Assembly (NCBI GenBank): GCA_964354225.1
Contig: CAYGZC010000003.1
Coordinates: forward strand, 1 to 27,133
Length of the DNA stretch: 27,133 bases
Direction of reading: 5' to 3'
Origin: CAYGZC01 sp964354225
GTDB lineage: Bacteria; Bacteroidota; Ignavibacteria; UBA10030; SZUA-254
The notes under the pieces are model-generated. The model was not told where the DNA came from, did not search any database, and was given only the letters and a program-made list of their open reading frames with translations. The translations under genes and the position numbers were made by a program. Numbering within the stretch: position 1 is the stretch's first letter; each line of letters begins with the position of its first letter. Below are positions 1-7,277 of this stretch, one piece after another.

Positions 1-127
1 GTCAATAATTTACTGAAAATTTAGACTTTAATCAATTTATTAGTCGCCCCTATTGCATTTTGATAAAAGTCTCAGTAATTTCCCATTGTCGATTTTAATA
101 AAATCCTTAACGTTAAAATAACCACTA

Positions 128-721
128 ATGCAAACAGAAGATTTTATATCATCCGCACTTCAACGAAATGAGAAAGATATTGCCCTACTGGAAAGAATAC
201 GTCATGGCGATGAGGTAGCTTTGTCGGATATGTACGATAAGTATGCCCAATTATTTTACAGCATGGTCATGCGTATATCAAGATCGGTTGAGGATGCTGA
301 GGAGATAATACATGATATTTTTGTAGAAATATGGAATAAGCCAGATCAATATAAAAATAGCAAAACCTCTTTCTTAGCTCAGATAATAGAGAAGATACAC
401 AGATGGGCAATCGCGAGGAAAAGGGAGAAAGGATTTTCAATGCACGCTGATCAGAGCGATGTTCACTCGACGTCACTTTTTACAGTATCGGCGCCAAAGA
501 CCCTATCTAAGGGACCGATTGTGAATGAAAATCGTGATACTGTGATTGATGTTCTACGACAGTTAAATATTGAAGAACAACAGACTGTCGCGCTGGTATA
601 TTATGGAGGTTATAAACTATCTGAGATTGCTGAGACAACAAAGCTTCCTGTCGATATTGTTAAGTTTCGTTTAATTGATGCAGTAACGACAATTAAATCT
701 AGTATTAGTGAAAAGATATAA
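128..721 (+). CDS. ECF-type sigma-70 family RNA polymerase sigma factor
   Basis: This 197-residue protein has the two-domain layout of an extracytoplasmic-function sigma factor, which directs RNA polymerase to a small regulon. A region-2-like segment lies at about residues 20-100, with the DAEEIIHDIFVEIW core near 56-69 that binds core polymerase and the -10 element. A region-4 helix-turn-helix lies at about 137-192 (GYKLSEIAETTKLPVDIV) and reads the -35 element. There is no region 1.1 or 3. The next gene, 3 bases downstream, encodes a membrane anti-sigma factor, so the pair is co-transcribed and this sigma is probably held inactive at the membrane. The start is the first ATG in frame and has no clear Shine-Dalgarno sequence. 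Family assignment is firm. The exact group (SigK-like, suggested by the RskA partner) and the target genes are inference. Confidence 0.9.
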   Translation: MQTEDFISSALQRNEKDIALLERIRHGDEVALSDMYDKYAQLFYSMVMRISRSVEDAEEIIHDIFVEIWNKPDQYKNSKTSFLAQIIEKIHRWAIARKREKGFSMHADQSDVHSTSLFTVSAPKTLSKGPIVNENRDTVIDVLRQLNIEEQQTVALVYYGGYKLSEIAETTKLPVDIVKFRLIDAVTTIKSSISEKI

Positions 722-724
722 ATC

Positions 725-1597
725 ATGGAAAAACATGATGATAAATATTTAGGTTTCTGTGCATTGTACGCGATTGATTCATTGGAAGGTGCAGATTTAC
801 AAGAATTTAAGTTGCATCTTAAGAGTGTATGTGATCTTTGTGGAAGAGAAATTTCGGAAATAAAAGAAACCATGGCGTTATTATCAACTGCACTTCCGCA
901 AATATCTCCTTCTCAAGAATTAAAAGAACGAGTTCTATTTTCTGCCCGACTCTCTCAGGTAGTTAAAGGAAATGTTGCAAAGCCAGATACCTCAGCCCCT
1001 CCACCATTAAGTCAACAAGAAGAAATCGTATTACTCCCAAAACGTCGGCAGCCAGTGTTAATTATCTGGCTTATTATTGCAATGATCTTAATAATCGTTG
1101 GTTTCGGTGCATACATTTACTCTCTTTTTAAGTCGATGAACGAGCAACACAAATATAGCATCGCACAACAATCGAAAATTGCATCATTAGTAAACGATCT
1201 CGAACAAAAGAATGCGGTTATAGATTTTTTGGAATCACCTAATGTTGATATTGTAATATTAAAAGGTTCCGATATCGATCCACCTGTTCGAGGGAAAATC
1301 TTCTGGGATTTGAAAACCGGGGAAGCTATTTTGCATGTCAGTGGATTGCCTGTTGTATCACTCGATAAGGTTTATCAACTTTGGGCATCGATAAGGAAAA
1401 AACCGTATAGCGTAGGAACCTTTTCAATCACGAGCAGCAGTAAAAGAGAGAATTTCTTTAAAGTTATGTTACCAAATGTTACCAGCAAAGAAGAGATAGA
1501 GGAGTTTTTTATTACGAGCGAAGTTAAAGGTGGATCGGCCATCCTATCAGGGGAAAAATATTTATCCAGTCTGTCAATAATAGGATCAAAAAAATAA
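725..1597 (+). CDS. Membrane anti-sigma factor, RskA family
   Basis: This 290-residue protein should bind and inhibit the sigma factor encoded 3 bases upstream. The cytoplasmic N-terminus has a zinc-anti-sigma-like motif, His31, Cys36 and Cys39 (HLKSVCDLC). One transmembrane helix spans about residues 111-135, followed by a short coiled-coil-like stretch at 138-170. The C-terminal domain at about 185-288 matches the RskA (anti-sigma-K) pattern, with VSGLPVVSLDKVYQLWAS and YSVGTFSI followed by a beta-rich tail; it should lie in the periplasm. The histidine-cysteine spacing is one residue longer than the common HX3CX2C, so zinc binding is less certain. By analogy with RskA, release of the sigma factor would need regulated proteolysis of this protein; no protease for it is encoded here. 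Confidence 0.87.
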   Translation: MEKHDDKYLGFCALYAIDSLEGADLQEFKLHLKSVCDLCGREISEIKETMALLSTALPQISPSQELKERVLFSARLSQVVKGNVAKPDTSAPPPLSQQEEIVLLPKRRQPVLIIWLIIAMILIIVGFGAYIYSLFKSMNEQHKYSIAQQSKIASLVNDLEQKNAVIDFLESPNVDIVILKGSDIDPPVRGKIFWDLKTGEAILHVSGLPVVSLDKVYQLWASIRKKPYSVGTFSITSSSKRENFFKVMLPNVTSKEEIEEFFITSEVKGGSAILSGEKYLSSLSIIGSKK

Positions 1598-1599
1598 AA

Positions 1600-1625
1600 A
1601 GAGGTGACCGGTTACAGCCACCTCT
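1600..1625 (-). terminator. Intrinsic terminator for the 1662-1922 gene
   Basis: The arms AGAGGTG (1600-1606) and CACCTCT (1619-1625) form a 7-bp stem with a 12-nt loop. Read on the minus strand, the stem is followed by an almost unbroken T run (complement of 1588-1599), which is the right layout for rho-independent termination of the leftward small membrane protein gene. The T run lies inside the 3' end of the convergent anti-sigma gene. The plus side has no T run, so it is a weaker stop in that direction. Confidence 0.6.
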
Positions 1626-1661
1626 ACCGAATACCGATTCTCGAAATCAAACGGTTTAGAT

Positions 1662-1922
1662 TTACTTTCGAGTATTTTCCTCAATCTTGAGGAGTAAATT
1701 TATCACACCACCAGCTGCATAAAGCAAAAGAATGGGAATGATTGCAGCAATAATTCCACCACCGTATCCTTCAATGAACGCTCGAAAATCGGGCCATTTC
1801 ATTCCGGCAGAAAAATACTGGATGAAAAAGATCACAACATTAATTATCCAGAGAATGCCGCCGACGAGCGCTAATTTCTGGCATAGGTATGCTGCGTTAC
1901 GTAATCCTTTATTTTGGTCCAT
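1662..1922 (-). CDS. Small two-helix membrane protein, unknown function
   Basis: This 86-residue protein has two predicted transmembrane helices, at about residues 16-36 (LALVGGILWIINVVIFFIQY) and 53-77 (a Gly/Ala/Ile/Leu-rich segment, GGGIIAAIIPILLLYAAGGV). They are joined by a short hydrophilic loop (GMKWPDFRAFIEG), and the C-terminal tail is charged (KIEENTRK). I do not recognise a named family. It is convergent with the anti-sigma gene and is followed by a plausible terminator, which supports it as a real transcription unit. A gap of about 230 bases separates it from the next minus-strand gene, so it probably has its own promoter. The longer overlapping plus-strand reading frame is rejected because it has no sensible protein character. 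Confidence 0.65.
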   Translation of the reverse strand: MDQNKGLRNAAYLCQKLALVGGILWIINVVIFFIQYFSAGMKWPDFRAFIEGYGGGIIAAIIPILLLYAAGGVINLLLKIEENTRK

Positions 1923-2152
1923 AATTCTATCTCAATTTGTTTTAAATTAGTGAATTATGTAAAAGCAGTACGTAAATTAAGATTTTGATTATTGATTGTC
2001 AAGTATTTTTTTTGTGTTTTTAATGAAATAGAATTATTAAGGGAATTTGTGAAATTGACTACATTTTATTGACGCAAATGGTGTTTTAGGTAAACGCGGA
2101 ATCTATTTTGAGAACAAAGTTTGGGATATTCCCGATTGCAAAATCCAGAGAC

Positions 2153-2803
2153 TTATAAACTAAACTTGATTCCGGCAAGGAGCTGGAAACTTCTGGTTTT
2201 CCATGATTCGTTTGCATCTTTATTAATATCATTGATACCGTGTGAGTATCGAAGATTAACAAAAAATATTGTAGCACGACCAATTCTTTGTTCAAACCCA
2301 GTACCCAAATCAAGGGAATAATCGATTGGCTCACAATTTTCGATAGGAGAAGTAGATGTTTTAAAGTCGATCGTCTTTTCAACTTCTGAAAGAAGTCTGA
2401 AACTGATATTAGGACCTGCAAAAACATAGAAATTGGTTTCATTTATGGAAGCAAAACGAACTTCTAAATTGACTGGGATCGATATATAATTGATGATCCA
2501 TGTAAATTCTACTGGGCGAGAATAATAATATCCATCACGAATGGTTCCATAATCCGAAGCACCTTCGGCCCCTTTTTCTGTATATAATAATTCGGGTTGA
2601 ATGGAAATATTTTCCGAGATCCTAATTTCTGTAAGCAGACCAACCATGTATCCCATTCGTGGACTTATTGAAGCAGGAATTTTTATTAATGAGATGGTAG
2701 AAAGGTTAAACCCTGTTTGGAATCCGACGTTTATATTTTTTTGAGTAAAAACAATTTGTGACAGGAGTAGAATACTAATAATAATAGATCGAATAATATT
2801 CAT
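2153..2803 (-). CDS. Secreted outer-membrane beta-barrel protein (PorT/OMP_b-brl type)
   Basis: This 216-residue protein starts with a Sec signal peptide (residues 1-20, hydrophobic IIRSIIISILLLSQIVF). The mature part has the alternating amphipathic strands of a small outer-membrane barrel: NVGFQTGFNLSTI at the start, GYMVGLLTEIRISENISIQP, ISIPVNLEVRFA, and the closing strand SFQLLAGIKFSL. The segment 'ISIQPELLYTEKGAEG' is typical of the Bacteroidota porin-like family (outer membrane beta-barrel domain, PF13568-like). Length fits that family of about 200-220 residues. It lies about 65 bases downstream of the agmatinase gene on the same strand and could be co-transcribed, but no functional link is evident. 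The specific role is unknown. Confidence 0.8.
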   Translation of the reverse strand: MNIIRSIIISILLLSQIVFTQKNINVGFQTGFNLSTISLIKIPASISPRMGYMVGLLTEIRISENISIQPELLYTEKGAEGASDYGTIRDGYYYSRPVEFTWIINYISIPVNLEVRFASINETNFYVFAGPNISFRLLSEVEKTIDFKTSTSPIENCEPIDYSLDLGTGFEQRIGRATIFFVNLRYSHGINDINKDANESWKTRSFQLLAGIKFSL

Positions 2804-2869
2804 AATCTTCTTCTTTAGAATTTATCGATTAATTTATTTAGATGGATTAAGAAAAAGATAATCGAGTTT

Positions 2870-3772
2870 CTATCGAACAAAGTAATTAATCATTTTCGAT
2901 ACTAACTTTGCAGTCATGATATCCGGATGATGTACACCCTCCATAGGTGCCAATTCGACAACATCACATCCAACTACATTTTTCCGTTTGCCAAGTTTAT
3001 GAAGAAGGTTTATTGTTTCTTGCCACAGAAGTCCGTTTGGCTCCGGTGTTCCCGTAGCTGGCATTATTGATGGATCAAGTCCATCCACATCGAATGTGAC
3101 ATAAACATTTGCGGTCAGTTTTTCAATTACATAATCATCCCAGTTTTTTAGCAGTTTTGTATATTTACCTGATCGGATGTCGTGTGAGTATAAAGTAGTG
3201 ATACCTTTCCTTTGAATAAACTCAGCTTCTTCAATACAATGCGCACGGATGCCAACCTGTACTATTCGTTGAGGATCTATAAATTCACAAATCCGTGCCA
3301 TCACAGAAGCGTGACTATATTTTGAGTTTTGATACTCTGAGCGTAAGTCGGAGTGTGCATCTATTTGTAAAACCGATAGATCCCGGTATCTCTCTGCAAA
3401 TGCAGCAATCGATGCCTGAGTGATTGTATGTTCCCCACCTAACATTATCATGAATTTATTTGCATGAATTAAGCTAGCAACCGATTGATAAATCTGTTCA
3501 AGCGATTCTTCTTGAGTCTGATTGGAAAATGATAGCGGATGAATGGTTGCAATACCAAGATCGCGATGCACTTCCCGTTTTGTTTCTTCATCATAGAACT
3601 CAACATGGTGTGAAGCATTTAGGATAGCTACTGGACCATTCTTCGTTCCACCCCCATAGCTTACAGTCCGTTCATATGGAACGGGCAGGATAACAACCTT
3701 AGATTTTTCGAATGTGCAGAATTCATCCTCTATACCGAGGAAGTTGTTTTCAATACCGAGAGTTTTTTGCAT
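2870..3772 (-). CDS. speB: Agmatinase-family ureohydrolase
   Basis: This 300-residue protein belongs to the arginase/agmatinase superfamily. The full set of Mn-binding residues is visible: His115 in GGEH, Asp138, His140 and Asp142 in DAHSD, and Asp228 and Asp230 in DVDGLDP. The N-terminal VPYERTVSYGGGTKNGP and the TGTPEPNGL stretch after the last metal motif are typical of agmatinases, which cleave agmatine to putrescine and urea in polyamine synthesis. Length (about 300) also fits agmatinase. Other guanidino substrates, such as guanidinobutyrate or formiminoglutamate, cannot be excluded from sequence alone. No arginine decarboxylase or other polyamine gene is in the window. The ATG start gives a normal N-terminus. 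The gene is divergent from the DUF2085 gene across about 115 bases, which must hold both promoters. Confidence 0.88.
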   Translation of the reverse strand: MQKTLGIENNFLGIEDEFCTFEKSKVVILPVPYERTVSYGGGTKNGPVAILNASHHVEFYDEETKREVHRDLGIATIHPLSFSNQTQEESLEQIYQSVASLIHANKFMIMLGGEHTITQASIAAFAERYRDLSVLQIDAHSDLRSEYQNSKYSHASVMARICEFIDPQRIVQVGIRAHCIEEAEFIQRKGITTLYSHDIRSGKYTKLLKNWDDYVIEKLTANVYVTFDVDGLDPSIMPATGTPEPNGLLWQETINLLHKLGKRKNVVGCDVVELAPMEGVHHPDIMTAKLVSKMINYFVR

Positions 3773-3886
3773 ATCTTCGTATGTGGTTATTTTTAAAAAT
3801 CATCTGAATATAATCCAATAAGTAATGAAAATCAATCTTGCATCTGATTTTATTTTCTCATAACTTTCCTCAGTCAATAAATTCGT

Positions 3887-4390
3887 ATGAAAAGATCGTT
3901 TACATACTATATACTGGTTGTCAGCGTTTTATTATGGTGCGGGATGTTAATCCTGCCACCACTAATGGCAGCAATCGAATTTCCATCGCATACAATTTCA
4001 CATCCAATTTATAAATTTTATTCCACAATTTGTCATCAATATGAAGCTCGTTCGCTGTTTCTCTTCGGTTTTAAGTTAGCAGTCTGCGCCCGCTGTTTTG
4101 GAATATATATTGGATTTTTCATCGGGTGCGTATTGTGCCCGCTAATTTTAAAAAGAAGATATTTGGAAGATGTCTCTTGGTGGATCATCATCGGATTTCC
4201 GATGCTCATCGATGTAGTTCTCGATTTCGTCAGGATTCATGAAAGCACATTGACAACACGATTGATCACGGGGCTTTGGTTCGGAGCCGGAGCCGCAATA
4301 ATTCTCACGCCTATAATTATCGAAGCAATTTCAGAAATCAGTTCCCGAAAATTTATAATCAAAGGAGTTAAGCATGAACCCAAAACCTGA
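3887..4390 (+). CDS. DUF2085 family membrane protein
   Basis: This 167-residue protein has about four hydrophobic helices and the conserved DUF2085 signature: Cys49-His50-Gln51 (FYSTICHQYEARS) and Cys67-Ala-Arg-Cys70 followed by FGIYIGFFIG. The paired cysteine motifs suggest metal or redox chemistry near the membrane, but the function of the family is unknown. Residues 9-30 form a first helix; later helices lie at about 74-88, 98-113 and 126-148. The gene overlaps the following membrane-protein gene by 17 bases, so the two are very likely co-transcribed and perhaps translationally coupled. Family identity is confident, function is not. Confidence 0.85.
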   Translation: MKRSFTYYILVVSVLLWCGMLILPPLMAAIEFPSHTISHPIYKFYSTICHQYEARSLFLFGFKLAVCARCFGIYIGFFIGCVLCPLILKRRYLEDVSWWIIIGFPMLIDVVLDFVRIHESTLTTRLITGLWFGAGAAIILTPIIIEAISEISSRKFIIKGVKHEPKT

Positions 4391-4898
4391 CAAACTCATC
4401 CCCGCACTATACGGTGGCGTCATCATGGCGCTGATTTCATCAATCCCATTCATCAGCATGGTTAATTGTTTATGTTGTGCTGGCGTGATGCTCGGGGGAT
4501 TCCTTGCCATGTTCTTCTATAAAAATAATTTTACACCCGATACGCCATCATTTACTTCCGGAGATTGTATGGCTGTGGGTGCACTCGCCGGTGTTTTCGG
4601 AGCCATCATTGGTACGGTTTTATCGATTGCATTTCTGGCACTGTTTGGAAATATAATGGGTGCATTCATTCTCGACATAATGAAGAATATGAATCTCAAT
4701 ATTCCGGGAGAGGCGATAGATGCAATCGAAGAGTCGTTGAATTCACCTTTAACTTTCTTTTCAATGGTACTGCAGCTCTTTGGAGGTTTGGCGATTGATT
4801 CGCTTTTCGGTTTATTAGGCGGATTGATCGGTTATAGTGTTTATAAACCAAAAGGACATATGATACCGCCGCCAATGCCGCAGCCACCAACAACATAA
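4374..4898 (+). CDS. Small polytopic membrane protein, unknown function
   Basis: This 174-residue integral membrane protein has about four hydrophobic segments: residues 9-30, 34-49 (with MVNCLCCAGVMLGGF, including a CxCC cluster), 64-98 (VGALAGVFGAIIGTVLSI and onward), and a C-terminal Gly/Leu-rich helix (LFGLLGGLIGYSVY). The tail is proline-rich (MIPPPMPQPPTT). Its start overlaps the end of the DUF2085 gene by 17 bases, and a strong AAGGAG sits 6 bases before the ATG, inside the upstream coding region. I recognise the general look of small uncharacterised membrane proteins found in this group of bacteria, but I cannot name a family. Pairing with a DUF2085 protein suggests a shared membrane role, by inference only. 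Confidence 0.75.
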   Translation: MNPKPDKLIPALYGGVIMALISSIPFISMVNCLCCAGVMLGGFLAMFFYKNNFTPDTPSFTSGDCMAVGALAGVFGAIIGTVLSIAFLALFGNIMGAFILDIMKNMNLNIPGEAIDAIEESLNSPLTFFSMVLQLFGGLAIDSLFGLLGGLIGYSVYKPKGHMIPPPMPQPPTT

Positions 4899-4975
4899 CA
4901 GGTATCAAAGTTATCCACAACAAAGAATGAATAATATTAGCATTAGGTTGATCATTCAATCCGAAACCCTCAATC

Positions 4976-5016
4976 CCTGTCCGCCGTCCGCCAAGGCGGA
5001 CTTTGGCAGGCAGGCG
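4976..5016. repeat. GC-rich palindromic intergenic repeat
   Basis: This 41-base block is about 73% GC in an AT-rich surround. Its core (4986-5001) is a perfect hairpin with 7-bp arms, GTCCGCC and GGCGGAC, around AA. Flanking CCTG and CAGG/CAGGCAGG segments extend the dyad imperfectly. Its composition and form suggest a dispersed REP-like or miniature mobile repeat inserted between the upstream membrane-protein gene and the M1 peptidase. Only one copy occurs in this window, so its dispersed nature is inference. It is read through if the peptidase is wrongly started at 4927. Confidence 0.6.
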
Positions 5017-5032
5017 AAATCTAAAATCTTAC

Positions 5033-5061
5033 AGAGGTGGTTCATCATGTGGATCACCTCT
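5033..5061 (+). promoter_or_regulatory. Hairpin sequestering the RBS and start codon of the M1 peptidase
   Basis: The ribosome binding site AGAGGTGG (5033-5040) lies 6 bases before the ATG at 5047. It can pair with codons inside the gene ending in CACCTCT (5055-5061). The stem is 13 consecutive pairs (three of them G-U) with a 3-nt loop, CAT at 5046-5048, so the start codon is at the apex and the whole Shine-Dalgarno sequence is in the stem. This is seen directly in the sequence. That it limits or controls translation is inference. Confidence 0.5.
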
Positions 5062-7104
5062 TTCTGTTTTGTTCTCTCTGTACTTGCCAACGAGAAACCC
5101 GATAAAGGGTTTGAGATTATTTCACATATTGCAAAGATTCACATACTACCCTCGTCTACAACTCTGCGGTGTAGTGATACGCTAATAGTTCGCCGAACGA
5201 AAGAGGATATAGAAAATATTGAATTGAATCTTCTTCCTCTCTATACGATAGAGGCAGTAAATATCGAAGGAAGGAAAGCAGACTTCGATCACGCACGTGG
5301 AATTGTTAAGATCAATGATATCAGCTCGGATTCACTTTTTCAGGTTGTAGTTCAGTACTCCTGCAAGCAATATTTTCAATCGGAGTTTTCGCAATTTAAT
5401 CGAGAGCGGGCAATTCTACGTTCAGAGGAATTATTACCTTATGGTCCCAGTGCATTGCAAACTGTTCGGTTAACCTTTATCGTCCCACCTGATTGGGAAA
5501 CGATTGCACTCGGCCGCCTTATTACCAAAAACACAACTACCGACTCATCAATGTTTGTTTGGGAATTTGATCAACCGATTTCAACACTTGGCTGGTTTTG
5601 TGCCGGTAAGTTTTGGAAGAAAGAAATTCAAGATATTGAACATACGTTATCCGCCTATCTATTCGATGAGGATTCAGGCGCGGCTGCCGGTGTGCTTTCA
5701 CTTGCCAAAGATATACTTCAATTTTATAGTGAAAAGTTTTCACCATACCGGTTCCCTAAATTAGATATCGTGGAGGTGGAAGACTGGGTTGCAGGGAAAA
5801 ATGTTCTTGCAATTGCTTCACCTTCATTCATCATGGTGAAGAAACAAGCATTCACGACAAGCGATAAATTCAATCAGGTTCAATCCATTTTAGCTCATGA
5901 GATTGCTCACCAGTGGTGGTCATATACTATCTTTGTCAACGATTCTGATGCGGCATTTCTCTCGGAAGGGATGTGCGAGTATTCAGCGCATCTCTACAAT
6001 GAAGCGCATGGAACGATGTCGTCTCGAGATTCCTTGAACCGTCATCCATTACTGCGACCTCTGCTTATGAAAATTCAGCAAGGGAAAGATGTTCCTTTGA
6101 GGCAGAAAGCCGACCTGCGTTCACTCCAAACGCACTACCTGAAGGCGGCTTATGTTCACAACATGTTACGGCGAATTTTGGGTGATAGTTTATTTCTTCA
6201 ACTTTACTATCGTTATTCACAACGTTTTTCGTTGAAGCATGTGGAGTTGGCGGACTTCCAAAAACTTGCCGAAGAGCTTTACGGGGGAAAACTTGGTTGG
6301 TTCTTCGATCAGTGGGTAGCGAAGGCAGGTGTTCCTCGATTGAAAATCTATAATGTGAAATCAACACTAAAAGATGGTGAGTGGATAACACGCGGTAGAG
6401 TAAGAATTGTCGGCTATGATAAATTTACAATAAATTGTCGTTTGAGTGTTCAAACAGAAAAAGAATCTTACTGGAAAGAAATTTCCCTAGGAGCCGATAG
6501 CTCAGGCAATTATAGAAATGATGTACCGTTCGAAATTATCACTAACGACAAACCACTTCGAGCAGCGCTTGATCCAAATGGTGAGTTGTTGAAAATCCAG
6601 AAACTTCCACCAAAATTAGGTGACCTCCGCGATCCATCGTATGGTCTGATGATTATTGGTACGCTTAAGAATTACGATCACTTAATAAAGCTTGCACAAA
6701 AAGATTCGGCTGAGATGGATAAAGGCGGCTGGTCGATAGCTATGAAATTCGATACAAGCATCACTCTAACCGATCTTCAGAATGAGAGAGTTTTTTTGTA
6801 TGGGCGAAGGGAAGAAAACAGGGTGGTTGCCGACTTCGAAAATAAATTCCCATTGAACTTTATTGAAGATTCTGTTGAAATAAAAGGGGAGAGGATATTC
6901 GATAGAAATCTAACGTTGGTTCAGGTCATTGATAATCCATTCATCGCTCAGGGGATAATAACGTGGGTTGCACCGATGAGTGAGAATGCCAACGAAGAAC
7001 TGTTACCATACGATGCATCGTGGATATTGTTAAAAGGAAAAGATGAGATTTCTTCCGGTACTTGGGATGTGAAGGATGAAGATTTAGTTGTGGAGATAAA
7101 GTGA
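5047..7104 (+). CDS. Exported M1-family metallopeptidase with altered GAMEN motif
   Basis: This 685-residue protein (from 5047) is a gluzincin of the M1 family. The zinc site is intact: HEIAH at residues 284-288 and Glu307, separated by the canonical 18 residues. A downstream tyrosine in HYLKAA matches the usual YxKG. Fold features of M1 proteins follow (NMLRRILGDSLF, GWFFDQWVAKAGVP). The GAMEN exopeptidase motif is not conserved: the equivalent place reads AGKNV (249-253), so true aminopeptidase activity is doubtful. An N-terminal signal-like segment (MWITSFCFVLSVLANEK) implies export. The start at 5047 is preferred because it has AGAGGTGG 6 bases upstream and gives this signal peptide. An in-frame ATG at 4927 has no RBS and would translate the palindromic repeat. 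The C-terminal 200 residues have no domain I recognise. Confidence 0.85.
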   Translation: MWITSFCFVLSVLANEKPDKGFEIISHIAKIHILPSSTTLRCSDTLIVRRTKEDIENIELNLLPLYTIEAVNIEGRKADFDHARGIVKINDISSDSLFQVVVQYSCKQYFQSEFSQFNRERAILRSEELLPYGPSALQTVRLTFIVPPDWETIALGRLITKNTTTDSSMFVWEFDQPISTLGWFCAGKFWKKEIQDIEHTLSAYLFDEDSGAAAGVLSLAKDILQFYSEKFSPYRFPKLDIVEVEDWVAGKNVLAIASPSFIMVKKQAFTTSDKFNQVQSILAHEIAHQWWSYTIFVNDSDAAFLSEGMCEYSAHLYNEAHGTMSSRDSLNRHPLLRPLLMKIQQGKDVPLRQKADLRSLQTHYLKAAYVHNMLRRILGDSLFLQLYYRYSQRFSLKHVELADFQKLAEELYGGKLGWFFDQWVAKAGVPRLKIYNVKSTLKDGEWITRGRVRIVGYDKFTINCRLSVQTEKESYWKEISLGADSSGNYRNDVPFEIITNDKPLRAALDPNGELLKIQKLPPKLGDLRDPSYGLMIIGTLKNYDHLIKLAQKDSAEMDKGGWSIAMKFDTSITLTDLQNERVFLYGRREENRVVADFENKFPLNFIEDSVEIKGERIFDRNLTLVQVIDNPFIAQGIITWVAPMSENANEELLPYDASWILLKGKDEISSGTWDVKDEDLVVEIK

Positions 7105-7127
7105 TACAAAGAAAGTGAATAACCGAC

Positions 7128-7152
7128 ACCACCTGTGATAACTTGAGGTGGT
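7128..7152 (+). terminator. Hairpin after the M1 peptidase, possible terminator
   Basis: ACCACCT (7128-7134) and AGGTGGT (7146-7152) form a 7-bp stem with an 11-nt loop, 24 bases after the peptidase stop. It is followed only by TT and a mixed tail, so the T run is weak. It lies at the junction between the peptidase and the restriction-modification locus and may mark the edge of the older transcription unit. Confidence 0.4.
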
Positions 7153-7277
7153 TTACAATACATCTACCACGTATGGGGAATTGTTTTTGTTGAAACTTCA
7201 ATAGAAATTGCTATATTATTGGGCAAAATAATTGTATATAAAGATTTGAACTATAAATTCAATAGGGATTCGATTAG

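Noticed and set aside
1..127. Promoter or gene end before the sigma factor gene
   Set aside because: The region is AT-rich and may hold a promoter, but no pattern is strong enough to place.
2086..2442. Leftward 118-residue frame overlapping the beta-barrel gene
   Set aside because: It is out of frame with the barrel gene, has no recognisable domain, and is explained as a shadow frame of the real gene at 2153-2803.
4565..4798. Rightward 77-residue frame inside the small membrane-protein gene
   Set aside because: Composition is not protein-like (Cys/Arg/Gly-rich) and it lies wholly inside a gene with a good start and a strong RBS.
4927..5046. N-terminal extension of the M1 peptidase from ATG 4927
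   Set aside because: It translates a palindromic repeat, has no Shine-Dalgarno sequence, and hides the signal peptide; the ATG at 5047 with AGAGGTGG is better.
7105..7277. Promoter before the R-M locus
   Set aside because: AT-rich segments resemble -10 boxes, but no convincing -35/-10 or Bacteroidota-type pair with right spacing was found, so none is called.
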